NCBI GenBank assembly: GCA_964645715.1
Contig: CAZYAO010000007.1
Location: 1-64,000, forward strand
Source of the DNA: JAUMBM01 sp964645715
GTDB lineage: Bacteria; Bacteroidota; Bacteroidia; Chitinophagales; Saprospiraceae
Direction: 5' to 3'
DNA: 64,000 nt
Shown here: one piece after another, positions 52,232 to 60,923 of the stretch
Layout of the letters: each line of letters begins with the position of its first letter
Position numbering within the stretch: position 1 is the stretch's first letter
Translations under genes and position numbers: made by a program
Notes under the pieces: model-generated
Told to the model about the DNA's origin: nothing
The model's input: only the letters and a program-made list of their open reading frames with translations
Databases searched by the model: none

Positions 52232-52888
52232 GTGGTGTCCGATACTTACTTGAGCCTCGCACAGGCATGTACGGCGGAATTCCGCGACCGCGGCAGCAAG
52301 TTTCTGACCTATGCCTTTCCGATACGCACGGAGAGTGACTGGCAGCTGCGGCTGGAGGAGCTGCGCAAGCTGCACCCCAAAGCCAACCATCATTGCTATG
52401 CCTGGCGATTAGGACTGGACGGCAACCTGTGGCGCGCCAATGACGACGGGGAGCCGGCGGGGACAGCCGGTAAGCCCATTCTGGGGCAGATCGACAGTTT
52501 TGGTCTTACCTATGTATGCGTGGTGGTGGTACGCTATTTTGGTGGTACGCTGCTGGGGGCGGGCGGACTCATACACGCCTACAAGACATCGGCTATGGAG
52601 GCACTCCGCGCCGGCGATATCCGCGAGTACATCGTCTACGACCACTTCCAACTCGATTTTGACTACAGCCTCATGAACAACCTCATGAATGCAATCTCCC
52701 AATTGCAGCTGACGGTTGTCAGTCAGGACTTCGATGACCACGCTTCTATAGTGGTTGCCATACGCAAGTCCCTTACGGCCTCTTCGCTGCTCCGCATCAA
52801 AGCTATTGCCGGACAGTTGTACCTCGAAGAGGTGAATGAGAAAACGGTGATCCCTGGCTTGGAAATCAGTTATCTACGTACTGTCTAA
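52232..52888 (+). CDS. YigZ/IMPACT family protein
   Basis: A 218-residue protein of the YigZ (UPF0029) family. The SRGSKFLTYAFPI-type opening (RDRGSKFLTYAFPI) and HHCYAWRLG, ANDDGEPAGTAGKPIL and VVVVRYFGGTLLGAGGL are the family signatures, with the small C-terminal DUF1949 domain after about 140. The start is a GTG at 52232 (or 52235); an ATG would remove conserved N-terminal sequence. Proposed roles in translation control or RNA binding are not settled. It may be co-transcribed with the PorP/SprF gene and ends at the terminator at 52894. Confidence 0.88.
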   Translation: MVSDTYLSLAQACTAEFRDRGSKFLTYAFPIRTESDWQLRLEELRKLHPKANHHCYAWRLGLDGNLWRANDDGEPAGTAGKPILGQIDSFGLTYVCVVVVRYFGGTLLGAGGLIHAYKTSAMEALRAGDIREYIVYDHFQLDFDYSLMNNLMNAISQLQLTVVSQDFDDHASIVVAIRKSLTASSLLRIKAIAGQLYLEEVNEKTVIPGLEISYLRTV

Positions 52889-52893
52889 TACAA

Positions 52894-52931
52894 CTTTGCA
52901 CTTTGGCGGCCGGAGCCGCCAAAGTGCAAAG
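52894..52931. terminator. 17-bp terminator after yigZ-like gene
   Basis: CTTTGCACTTTGGCGGC (52894-52910), loop CGGA, GCCGCCAAAGTGCAAAG (52915-52931); a perfect stem 5 bp past the stop. Confidence 0.85.
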
Positions 52932-52936
52932 ACCCC

Positions 52937-53001
52937 GTTTGATTTTTTTTCAAAAAATCAAACATAACTACCTGTTTGATTTTTTGAAAAAAAAATCAAA
53001 C
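52937..53001. repeat. Two AT-rich hairpins with GTTTGATTTTTT arms
   Basis: GTTTGATTTTTT/AAAAAATCAAAC pairs at 52937-52963 and again at 52974-53001 (period about 37). The second contains the true stop of the PLP-enzyme gene (52996-52998) once the scaffold gap is closed. These form the far side of the terminator region between convergent genes. Confidence 0.8.
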
Positions 53002-54581
53002 ACAACCCGCTTTCTCCCGAATCCTCTCCAACACTGCAGCCAACTCCTCCTCCCCCGTCATGGGATTAGTCAGTGCCGACCGNNNNNNNNNNNNNNNNNN
53101 NNNNNNNNNNNNNNNNNNNNNNNNNNNNNNNNNNNNNNNNNNNNNNNNNNNNNNNNNNNNNNNNNNNNNNNNNNNNNNNNNNCCAACACTGCAGCCAACT
53201 CCTCCTCCCCCGTCATGGGATTAGTCAGTGCCGACCGCATCCACACCCTGCCCCGAATCGTCGTAATGAGCAGGTAAAAATCCCCCTCTTCCAACATCAG
53301 CTGCCGGAGCCTTCGGTTGAGATCGTCAAGTTGTTCGGGCGTCTTGTCTGCCTGTACCCAGCGATAGCACACAATATTGCAGTCCGGCTCGGTGAGCAGT
53401 TCGAAATCGGGCTGTGCGCGGATGAGTGCCGCGAAGGTAGTCCCGAGCCCGCACACGCGATCGACATAGGCGCGAAACAGTTCGCTCCCATAAGCCGCCC
53501 AAAGGACGAAAGCCTTCATACTGAGCATCAGCTTAGTACACTCAAACGTACGGCGAGCGAGATTATACCATTCGTCCTCCTGCGCCCATTCGAGCAGATA
53601 ATCGGCCCGCTGGTAAAAAGTGAGGTAGCTATCCTGCTGTTGCCGGTAGACGAGGGCCGTCGTCAGCGTGGGCGTCATCAGCATCTTATGAAAATCCATG
53701 GTGATGCTGTCTGCCCGCTCAATTCCCCTGAGTTTGGCGCGGTGATCGGGGGAAAAAACCAGGGCGGCGCCATGCGCACCATCGACATGAAACCACAGTC
53801 CGTGTTTTTCGCTAAAATCTGCCAGTGCTGCCAGGTCATCAAAAGCCCCGACGGCTGTAGAGCAGGCACTACCGACCACAGCAATCACCTCAATACCCTG
53901 CTCAACAGCCTGCTGGTAATAGGCCTCCAGCAGGTCAGTGCGAATGCGAAAAGCCTCATCAGAAGGCACTTTGATGATTCCCTCAGCACCCCAGCCCATG
54001 ATACGGGCAGCTCTGTCAACACAATAATGCGCCTCTTCACTCACCATCAGCGCCAGCCGCTGCCGGCTGCCCTCCTGCCATACATCGCCCTCTACGCGGC
54101 TCGCCCGCGCTGTAAGCAGCGCCGTCAGATTGGCGAGAGTTCCCCCGGAAGTCAAAAAGCCACCACTCCCCTCTCCCAAGCCCATGGCCTTTCCCACTGC
54201 CTGCAGCAGACTATGCTCGGCCGCCGAGCCCGGCATGCCCATCTCGTATACGGCCATCCCATTGTTGAGAAAATCCCCGAGCAAGCCTGCCAGCGCCGCC
54301 ATGGGCGCCGGTGGACACACCTGATGCCCCATGTAGTGAGGGTGGTGCAACTTGACGCTTTGCGCCAGCACCTCCCTGAACAGTTCCATCGGCTCCCCCC
54401 CTTCTTCCAGCCGCATACGCCAGCTGTCCAGCGCCGCTGCCGGCGGCTGGTAAGGAATAGCCTTGACCTCTGCCGGTGATGTCTGCACTGTTTTGAGATA
54501 ATCTGCCAGCATATCTACCAGTGCATGACCCGTGGTGCGCAGCGCCTCAGGGTCATAGGCTTTTTTGAGTATTGACTCCAT
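52996..54581 (-). CDS. PLP-dependent group II decarboxylase, interrupted by a scaffold gap
   Basis: A pyridoxal-phosphate enzyme of the aromatic-L-amino-acid/glutamate decarboxylase family. Seen: HPHYMGHQVCPPAPMAAL (substrate loop), TSGGTLANLTALL, HVDGAHGAAL with the PLP-contacting Asp, and the Schiff-base Lys in TMDFHKMLMTPT. The scaffold gap (53083-53182, N) breaks the C-terminus, but the flanks are duplicated; after collapsing the 55-bp overlap the frame reads ELAAVLERIREKAGCV then stop, and the protein is 476 residues. The substrate (Tyr, Trp, Glu, 2,4-diaminobutyrate or other) cannot be fixed. Confidence 0.85.
53028..53237. other. Scaffold gap with identical 55-bp flanks
   Basis: One hundred Ns (53083-53182) are flanked by the same 55-bp sequence, 53028-53082 on the left and 53183-53237 on the right. 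Thus the two contigs overlap rather than being separated; there is probably no missing sequence, and the PLP gene is intact. Such fixed-length overlap (55 bp) is what a de Bruijn assembler leaves at contig ends. Confidence 0.9.
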
Positions 54582-54593
54582 CGCATGTGTTTT

Positions 54594-54665
54594 TTTTAGT
54601 GGCTGGCGCCACTAAAACATTATTTCGATCCACATCTATTTTTGGGAACACCCCCCAAAATAGAT
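54594..54665. terminator. Two hairpins upstream of the PLP-enzyme gene
   Basis: TTTTAGTGGC, loop TGGC, GCCACTAAAA at 54594-54617, then an imperfect ATCTATTTT...AAAATAGAT stem at about 54634-54665. They are in the 206-bp gap between the PLP-enzyme start and the pdhA stop. On the minus strand they would follow pdhA; the rest of the gap is AT-rich without other features. Confidence 0.6.
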
Positions 54666-54706
54666 ATGAATTAATTTTTAAATTTTCGTTTTTAGGAAAC
54701 AAAAAA

Positions 54707-54751
54707 GGCTCATTTTCAGGGTTTTTCTGAGAAAAACCCTAAAAATGAGCC
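54707..54751 (-). terminator. Long terminator after pdhA
   Basis: GGCTCATTTTcAGGGTTTTT (54707-54726), loop CTGAG, AAAAACCCTaAAAATGAGCC (54732-54751): a 20-base stem with one mismatch, followed on the minus strand by T-rich sequence, 36 bp past the pdhA stop. Confidence 0.85.
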
Positions 54752-54787
54752 CTTAGTGGAAGAGGCGAATCTCCCCCAAAACCAGTA

Positions 54788-55816
54788 TTACCAGTTGATA
54801 TATGGATAATCGCTCTGCACGTAATTGTCTACGAACAGTTCGCTGGCTTCCGGATACGGAGAATTCTCCGCAAACTCCATCGCCTCATCGATTTCCGCTT
54901 TAATCATATCCTTGATAGCCTGAATCTCTTCCGCGGTAGCAATACCATTTTCGAGAATGGTCGACTCCGTTGTCTTGATCGGATCGCGGTCCATGTACTC
55001 CTGCACCTCATCCTTGCTGCGATACTTAGCGGGGTCGGAGACGGAGTGGCCTTTATAGCGATACGTAAGAATTTCGAGGAAGTAAGGACCCTTACCTGCG
55101 CGGATGTGCTCAGCAGCGCGGCTGACAGCCTCGTGCACCGATTCTGGGTTCATCCCGTCGACCGACTCACTAGGCATATCGAAAGCCGATCCGATTTTGT
55201 AGAGCTCAGTTACATTGCTGGTACGCTGCACCGAAGTACCCATGGCATAGCCATTGTTTTCGACGATGTAGAGCACCGGCAGCTTCCAGGTCATAGCCAT
55301 GTTGAAGCTCTCATAGAGCGCTCCCTGGCGGGCAGCGCCATCGCCAAACATCGTGACACACAGGTTATTGGTTCCCTTGTATTTCTCAGCAAAAGCGATG
55401 CCCGTGCCGATGGGAATCTGAGCCCCCACGATACCGTTGCCACCGAAGTAGCGATTGTCGGCACTAAAAAAGTGCATCGATCCGCCTTTGCCTTTGTTGG
55501 CGCCCGTAAACTTGCCGAACAGCTCTGCCATGGCAGCACGCGAGCTGATGCCGCGACCGATAGCCGTACCGTGCTGGCGATAAGCCGTTACGATGGCGTC
55601 TTCGCGGGTGATTGCCGATTCGATGCCGGCGGCTACGGCTTCCTGTCCGATATATACGTGACAGAAACCGCGGATCTTCTGCTGTCCGTAAGCCATGAGC
55701 GCCCGCTCTTCAAAACGACGAATGCGCAGCATGAGCTCATACCAGCTCAGGTACTGTTCCTTGCTGTAAGCTGGCTTGTTTTTGCGACCAGCACCTTTTT
55801 TCTTTTCAGCAACCAT
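54788..55816 (-). CDS. pdhA: Pyruvate dehydrogenase E1 component, alpha subunit
   Basis: The 342-residue alpha chain binds thiamine diphosphate and performs the pyruvate decarboxylation with PdhB. Seen: LMLRIRRFEERALMAYGQQ, GFCHVYIGQEAVAAG, the TPP motif GDGAARQGALYESFNMA...NNGYAMGT (Gly-Asp-Gly ... Asn-Asn), and the phosphorylation-loop-like TYRYKGHSVSDPAKYRS. The N-terminus has a lysine-rich tail (EKKKGAGRKNKPAYSK). A TAACTTTG box lies on the minus strand (55844-55837), about 21 bp upstream. The beta gene is 50 kb away. Confidence 0.94.
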   Translation of the reverse strand: MVAEKKKGAGRKNKPAYSKEQYLSWYELMLRIRRFEERALMAYGQQKIRGFCHVYIGQEAVAAGIESAITREDAIVTAYRQHGTAIGRGISSRAAMAELFGKFTGANKGKGGSMHFFSADNRYFGGNGIVGAQIPIGTGIAFAEKYKGTNNLCVTMFGDGAARQGALYESFNMAMTWKLPVLYIVENNGYAMGTSVQRTSNVTELYKIGSAFDMPSESVDGMNPESVHEAVSRAAEHIRAGKGPYFLEILTYRYKGHSVSDPAKYRSKDEVQEYMDRDPIKTTESTILENGIATAEEIQAIKDMIKAEIDEAMEFAENSPYPEASELFVDNYVQSDYPYINW

Positions 55817-55836
55817 AGTTCGTTAGCGAATTTTCA

Positions 55837-55844
55837 CAAAGTTA
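55837..55844 (-). promoter_or_regulatory. pdhA -7 promoter element
   Basis: Plus-strand CAAAGTTA reads TAACTTTG on the minus strand, fitting TAnnTTTG. A further TATCTTTA lies a little upstream. No clear TTG box at 19-21 bp. Confidence 0.5.
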
Positions 55845-56045
55845 GCGTAATTCTGTGTGTAAAGATACATAGTTTTATTCAGTAAACAATAGAACAAACC
55901 AAATCAAAGCTGGTTTTCAAATGAAAAACTTTCATCAAATCTCAATTTCTTTCAGACAGTCTCGGCTACCCAAAACCTTAGCCCGCATTTTACAAAAAAG
56001 CCCCTTGGCTGCAGGCAGATGTGTCCACTACCCCAACTAAAAGCG

Positions 56046-56053
56046 TATCTTTG
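56046..56053 (+). promoter_or_regulatory. recF -7 promoter element
   Basis: TATCTTTG at 56046-56053 lies 17 bp upstream of the GTG start of recF. The short leader it implies supports the GTG at 56070 over in-frame codons upstream. Confidence 0.55.
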
Positions 56054-56069
56054 CCCTAAAGCCTGGCCG

Positions 56070-57173
56070 GTGTACATCGAATCTTTCAAGTTGGTACAGT
56101 TTCGCAACTACGACCAGCAGCTCATCAGCTGCTCGCCGGCTTTCAACTGTTTTGTCGGCCGCAACGGTATGGGCAAGACCAACCTGCTGGAGGCTGTGTA
56201 CTACCTGTGTATGGGCAAGAGCCACACGGGACTCAACGACCAGTATCTCAACCGCATCGGCACAGATTTTTTCCGGCTTGAAGGCATTTTTCACAGCGAA
56301 CCCGGCCGAAAGGATGCGATTGTTGCCAAAGTAAAAGCCCGGCAGCGCAAGGAGCTCAGCTGCAATGGTCAGGTGTATGAACGGCTGGCCGATCATGTCG
56401 GCAAATACCCCGTGGTAATCATCACGCCCGACGATACCCAGCTCGTCACTGAGGGCAGTGAAGAGCGGCGGCGCCTGCTGGACAACACCCTTTCGCAGCT
56501 CGACAGCCGCTACCTCCACCAGCTGATGCTGTACAACCAGCTGCTCAGGCAGCGCAACGCGCTGCTGAAGCAGTGGGAAGGCAGGCCTATGCCCCCTGGT
56601 TTACTGGACATATACAATGCCCAAATGGAGGAACCTGCCAACTACCTCTTCGAATCCCGCAGCCGTTTTGTGGAGGAACTCGGCCGCCAACTTGCACATA
56701 TCTACCGGGTGATTGCCAGTGGTCAGGAAGAGGCTTTCCTCTCCTACCGCTCAGCCTTGCAGCAGACTGACTGGATGAGCCTGCAGCAGCAGCATGAGCG
56801 CCAGGACCAACAGTTGCAGCGCAGCAGCGCCGGCCTGCACCGCGATGAACTCGTATTCCAGCTGGCCGGCAGCCCTCTCAGGCGCATCGCCTCCCAGGGA
56901 CAGATAAAAAGCTATGTGCTGTCGCTGAAGCTTGCCCAATATCAGGTACTTCGGCAACAAAAATACACCGCTCCCATATTGCTGCTCGACGATATTTTTG
57001 ACAAACTCGACAGCGGCCGTGTGCAGCAGCTGCTGGGGTTTGTGCTGGAGGCCGGCTTTGGGCAGGTTTTTATTTCCGACACAGATCAGGAGCGCGTCAG
57101 CCGGCTCCTCAACAGTCTGCAGGCAGACCATTTTTTGTACCATATTGATCACGGACAAGCCACACGTACATGA
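56070..57173 (+). CDS. recF: DNA replication/repair protein RecF
   Basis: The 367-residue SMC-like ATPase loads RecA at gaps, with RecO and RecR. Walker A is GRNGMGKTNLLEA, signature segment AYYLCMGKSHTGLNDQYL-like (VYYLCMGKSHTG), and the C-terminal Walker B/signature region QIKSYVLSLKLAQY with ILLLDDIFDKLDSGR. Length is normal. A GTG start at 56070 gives VYIESFKLVQFRNYDQ, the usual RecF opening. The stop overlaps the start of the DUF721 gene (ATGA). Confidence 0.94.
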   Translation: MYIESFKLVQFRNYDQQLISCSPAFNCFVGRNGMGKTNLLEAVYYLCMGKSHTGLNDQYLNRIGTDFFRLEGIFHSEPGRKDAIVAKVKARQRKELSCNGQVYERLADHVGKYPVVIITPDDTQLVTEGSEERRRLLDNTLSQLDSRYLHQLMLYNQLLRQRNALLKQWEGRPMPPGLLDIYNAQMEEPANYLFESRSRFVEELGRQLAHIYRVIASGQEEAFLSYRSALQQTDWMSLQQQHERQDQQLQRSSAGLHRDELVFQLAGSPLRRIASQGQIKSYVLSLKLAQYQVLRQQKYTAPILLLDDIFDKLDSGRVQQLLGFVLEAGFGQVFISDTDQERVSRLLNSLQADHFLYHIDHGQATRT

Positions 57174-57460
57174 ATCGCGGCAACGAACACAACCTCAAAG
57201 AGGCGCTGGAAGCTATGCTCAAGGCTTACAAACTCAAAGAGGGCTACACAGAAGCCCGTATACGACTGTTGTGGCAGGAACAGATGGGCCCGGCAATCAA
57301 CCAGCATACGACTGAGTGCCGCCTCTACAAAGGCAAGCTGTTTATTGCCGTGACGGCAGCACCGCTGCGGCAGGAGCTGGCCATGAGCCGGCAGACCATC
57401 CGTGACCGCCTCAACGAAGCACTGGGCGAGCCCGCCATTGAAGAGCTTATCATCCGGTAG
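57170..57460 (+). CDS. DUF721/DciA-like protein
   Basis: A 96-residue DUF721 protein, the family of DciA, a loader of the replicative helicase in bacteria without DnaC. The start MNRGNEHNLKEALEAMLKAYKL, WQEQMGPAINQHTTECRLYKGKL and LRQELAMSRQTIRDRLNEALG are typical. It overlaps recF by four bases, an arrangement common in Bacteroidota that links it to replication and repair. Confidence 0.85.
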   Translation: MNRGNEHNLKEALEAMLKAYKLKEGYTEARIRLLWQEQMGPAINQHTTECRLYKGKLFIAVTAAPLRQELAMSRQTIRDRLNEALGEPAIEELIIR

Positions 57461-57518
57461 GAAGCGTAGCGATTGGCCCTGAAAAATAATATGCGCTGCA
57501 AAAATTAGCCTGAATTGC

Positions 57519-57526
57519 TAACTTTG
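57519..57526 (+). promoter_or_regulatory. -7 element of the glycosyltransferase-like/TPR gene
   Basis: TAACTTTG at 57519-57526, 33 bp before the ATG at 57560, supports that start over the open frame beginning at 57515. Confidence 0.5.
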
Positions 57527-57559
57527 TCCATCATTTTCACAATTTTTGCTTCAGAACAC

Positions 57560-59788
57560 ATGGCTGCGAAGAAAATCAAAGCAACTGGCAGTGCTGCCAC
57601 CGGCAGCAGCGCACCCAAGCGGGCGAAACAATCGAAGGTATCGGTCAACTGGGGCGAATGGCTCTACCTGCAGCGGTCGGATGACAGCGGGCAGGCAGGC
57701 GGCTGGCGACAGCTGTACTGGGCGCTCTCGCTGGCTGTCATACTGCTGACGGGCTTTCTGGCTGTCCGGGTGGGCGTCAATGGCGATGACCGCTTTCAGG
57801 TGGAGTATTCGGAGCGGCTGGTCGATTATTTTTCTTCTTTCGGCAGCAACAAGGCTGTTTTTTATGAAGAGGATGAGGCCTACACACAATATGTACGCTA
57901 TTACGGTGGCGCCTTCGATCTGCTGGCCGGGGGCATCAACCGCATACTCGGCTTCAGTCCTGACGAACCCGTCTACCACCGGGTGCGCCACCTTGTCAAT
58001 GCCTCTTTTGCGCTGCTGTTGATTTTCACCCTGGCCTTCTGGGCGCGTGATCTGGGCGGCTACCGGGCCGCCTCGCTACTCCTGCTGCTGGCACTGGGCA
58101 GCCCGCGACTGCTGGGGCATGGCGTGATGAACCCCAAAGATATTCCCTTCGCTGCCGGCTATACGGTAGCGCTCTACTTTTTGTTCCGACTGCTGCGGTC
58201 GCTGCCCAAGCCCCGTCCTGTCGACATTGCTGGTTTTGTGCTGGGAGCGGCCCTTGCCACAGGCCAGCGGGTGGGCGGTCTGCTGGTCATCGCCTATGCA
58301 GGCCTTTTTATGGGCATCGATTTCCTGTTCCGCTATGGCCTCAAGGGGCTGATCGACTATAAGCAGGTAGGGCGCTACGCCCTCTACTGGGGTGGCAGCA
58401 GCCTGCTGGCCTTCGGCCTGGCGCTGCTGGTGTGGCCTTACGCCATGCAGTCGCCCATCAAGCACACCCAGGAAGCGCTGGAAGTTTTTTCCAATTACAG
58501 CGTGCGCATTTCTGTGCTGTTTGGCGGTGACACTCTCTTTTCCGATGCTATCCCCCGCAGCTATCCGCTGGTGTGGATGGGCATCACCATTGCCCTGCCG
58601 GTACTGGCAGGCATTGCCGCGGCGCTGTTCCTGAGCTTTCGACTGGCGGCACAGTTTTCGCCTGCGGCCGTAAGTTTGTTGTGGTTTGCAGCCATCTTCC
58701 CGCTGGCCTACCTCACCTACAAAGACAGTGCGCTGTACGACGGCTGGCGACAGTTGTTGTTCCTCTATCCCAGCCTGCTATTGCTGGCAGCCCTCGGCTG
58801 GGAATCGCTGGTGCGTTACAAAGCTGCCTGGCAGTGGGGCTTTGCGGGCCTGCTGCTACTGCTGCAGGCCGACGCCATGGCCTTTTCGGTCAGGTATCCG
58901 GGCTACTCTTATGTGTATTTCAATCCGCTGCAGGGGGGTGTGAAAGGCGCCCACGGTTATTATGAGACTGACTACTGGGGCGTGAGCACGCGCGAGGCGG
59001 TGCGGTGGATGGAAAAACAGGGCGTGCTCCATGCCGGCATGGACAGCCTTACCATTGCGACCAATTTTCCTTACAACCTCAAGTGGGAACTCGGTAGCGA
59101 CTACAAAGACAAGGTAAAGGTACAATATGTGCGATTCAACGCCCGCTATGCGGAAGACTGGAAGTATGGCGTCTTTACCAACCGGTTTATCCGGGGACCA
59201 CAGTTGCGCGCCGGCAAGTGGCCCAACAGCAAGGCCGTGCATGTCGTAGAGGCCGGCGGGGCACCCCTCACAGTCATCGAGAAAAACCAGACCAACGACG
59301 CCTACCTGGGCGAAAAGGCGATGAAAGAAAATAAGCTGGAAATCGCCCTGCCGTATTTTGAAAGTGAGGTGACCCTGCATCCCGACAATGAGCTCGCCTG
59401 GATGAACATCGCCTCCATCTATGCCAATACAGCCCAGCCCGATGAGGCTATGAAAGCTACGGAGACAGCCCTCGCACTGGCACCCGAAAACGAGACGGCG
59501 CTCTACATGAAGGGGCACATCTATCTCATGAAGGCAGACCTTCGTGCCTCCGAAGAGAGCTTCCAGCACCTCGTGCGCGTCAATCCCGAAAATGCAACCG
59601 CCTATTTCTACCTCGCGGAAATCAGTCGGCAGAATAAGAGCAACCGGCAGGCGCTGCGCTACCTGGAGAAAGCGCTCACCTATAATCCACAGCTGAAGAA
59701 TGCCTATATCATGGCCTCACAGATATACGAAGCGGAAGGAGATTTCGAAAATGCCGCCAAGTACAAGCAGTATGCCGAGCAGTTTTGA
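57560..59788 (+). CDS. Membrane glycosyltransferase-like protein with C-terminal TPR repeats
   Basis: A 742-residue protein. The N-terminal part (about 1-40) is polar and basic, then about ten membrane helices (about 50-440) resembling the GT39/PMT-like (dolichyl-phosphate mannosyltransferase-type, GT-C) fold: an acidic loop with EDEAYTQYVRYYGGAFD after helix 1 and GSPRLLGHGVMNPKDIPFAAGY later. A soluble segment follows, and the last about 165 residues form four or five TPR repeats (EIALPYFESEVTLHPDN, WMNIASIYANTAQPDEA, ALYMKGHIYLMKADLRA). It may transfer sugars to lipid or protein; the TPRs would hold a partner. Function inferred. Confidence 0.7.
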   Translation: MAAKKIKATGSAATGSSAPKRAKQSKVSVNWGEWLYLQRSDDSGQAGGWRQLYWALSLAVILLTGFLAVRVGVNGDDRFQVEYSERLVDYFSSFGSNKAVFYEEDEAYTQYVRYYGGAFDLLAGGINRILGFSPDEPVYHRVRHLVNASFALLLIFTLAFWARDLGGYRAASLLLLLALGSPRLLGHGVMNPKDIPFAAGYTVALYFLFRLLRSLPKPRPVDIAGFVLGAALATGQRVGGLLVIAYAGLFMGIDFLFRYGLKGLIDYKQVGRYALYWGGSSLLAFGLALLVWPYAMQSPIKHTQEALEVFSNYSVRISVLFGGDTLFSDAIPRSYPLVWMGITIALPVLAGIAAALFLSFRLAAQFSPAAVSLLWFAAIFPLAYLTYKDSALYDGWRQLLFLYPSLLLLAALGWESLVRYKAAWQWGFAGLLLLLQADAMAFSVRYPGYSYVYFNPLQGGVKGAHGYYETDYWGVSTREAVRWMEKQGVLHAGMDSLTIATNFPYNLKWELGSDYKDKVKVQYVRFNARYAEDWKYGVFTNRFIRGPQLRAGKWPNSKAVHVVEAGGAPLTVIEKNQTNDAYLGEKAMKENKLEIALPYFESEVTLHPDNELAWMNIASIYANTAQPDEAMKATETALALAPENETALYMKGHIYLMKADLRASEESFQHLVRVNPENATAYFYLAEISRQNKSNRQALRYLEKALTYNPQLKNAYIMASQIYEAEGDFENAAKYKQYAEQF

Positions 59789-59846
59789 TGACTGCCGGCA
59801 GCTACCGATACCGGCGCTTTTTTGATTCACCAATGACAAATAAACA

Positions 59847-60656
59847 TTGAATTACAAGCTGTTATTCCCCTCCTACCGCAACCGTTATCTGTTTATCCGG
59901 CGGGAGCTACAGCGTTGGCAGCCGGCTGCCCGCTGGCGCGAAGGGCTTAATCTGGGCACGGGTGAGGGCGACTACGATGCGATGATTGCGCACCACTGCC
60001 AGCAGCTGACCGCCTGTGACATCAATGCGGAGGATGTCGCGTTTGCTGCCCGCCTCAATGCCGATGTTGACAACCTGCGCTATCAGGTCGCCGATGCGCT
60101 GGCTCTCGAGTTTACCGACCGTCAGTTTGACCTGGTCGTTTCGGTGGATGTCCTCGAACACGTAGGGCAACCCGAGCGCATGCTGCAGGAGATCAGCCGC
60201 GTGCTGGCGCCCGGCGGCATGGCATTCCTGTCTTTTCCCAACCTCCACTTTCCGGTCACCTATGACCCGCTCAACAGGCTGCTGGGCAAGCCGCAGCAGC
60301 CTGTTGTCCGGCAGGGAGCCTACGCTTTTGGCCACGACTACCTCATAGACCCGGCCGATCTCCGGCAGTGGGCAGCCCGCTACGGCCTCACCGTCGTTGA
60401 GGAACTCCCCCTCAGCGGTTACCTGGCCGGACTCGCAGAAATGTACTGGACGGGTATGGTGCAGCGCTGGTTCAAAGCCAATGCCACCAACCTGCGCAGA
60501 CAGTCTTCCTCGCGTCGCCTGGTGCTGCGCCCTTCGCGCAGCGAGCCCTGGCTCTGCTGGCTCACCGATGCCCTGCTGTGGCTCGACCGGCGGCTGGGAG
60601 GCTTGGGGCGTAGTAGTATTGGCAGGGGGTTTGTGCTGCGTAAGCCTGAGGGCTGA
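59847..60656 (+). CDS. Class I SAM-dependent methyltransferase
   Basis: A 269-residue Rossmann methyltransferase of the Methyltransf_11 type. Motif I is GLNLGTGEGDYDAMIA, motif II TACDINAEDVAFA, and LVVSVDVLEHVGQPERM with the post-II acidic residue; the C-terminus contains basic residues. Substrate not identified; relatives act on small molecules, lipids and quinones. The start is a TTG at 59847 in this frame; a downstream start would remove conserved residues near LFPSYRNRYLFIRREL. 58 bp after the glycosyltransferase-like gene and co-directional, so possibly co-transcribed. Ends at a long hairpin array. Confidence 0.75.
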   Translation: MNYKLLFPSYRNRYLFIRRELQRWQPAARWREGLNLGTGEGDYDAMIAHHCQQLTACDINAEDVAFAARLNADVDNLRYQVADALALEFTDRQFDLVVSVDVLEHVGQPERMLQEISRVLAPGGMAFLSFPNLHFPVTYDPLNRLLGKPQQPVVRQGAYAFGHDYLIDPADLRQWAARYGLTVVEELPLSGYLAGLAEMYWTGMVQRWFKANATNLRRQSSSRRLVLRPSRSEPWLCWLTDALLWLDRRLGGLGRSSIGRGFVLRKPEG

Positions 60657-60660
60657 GTAG

Positions 60661-60892
60661 GCAGTATTTTTTGATTTTTGAAAAAAATCAAAAAATACTG
60701 CCAAGGGTCTCGCCTGCATGGCGCATGAGCGCCAGTGCAGGCGAGACCAAAACAGTCGCAATTTTTTTGATTTTTGAAAAAAATCAAAAAATACTGCCAA
60801 GGGTCTCGCCTGCATGGCGCATGAGCGCCAGTGCAGGCGAGACCAAAACAGTCGCAATTTTTTTGATTTTTGAAAAAAATCAAAAAAATTGC
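60661..60892. repeat. Terminator array of hybrid hairpins
   Basis: The 267-bp gene-free stretch 60657-60923 holds an array with period about 96 bp. AT-rich stems A (core TTTTTGATTTTT gaa AAAAATCAAAAA) occur at 60661-60701, about 60760-60797 and 60854-60892; GC-rich stems B (GGTCTCGCCTGCA...TGCAGGCGAGACC, arms at 60706-60718 and 60736-60748) at 60706 and 60802. The first stem A has GCAGTA/TACTGC ends, the last GCAATT/AATTGC, and the middle has one of each. Confidence 0.92.
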
Positions 60893-60923
60893 AGCATCTT
60901 GTATGCAACTTACCACCGGCATC

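Noticed and set aside
52903..54479. Plus-strand frames crossing the N gap
   Set aside because: They exist only because Ns translate as X and the sequence duplicates; antisense to the PLP enzyme.
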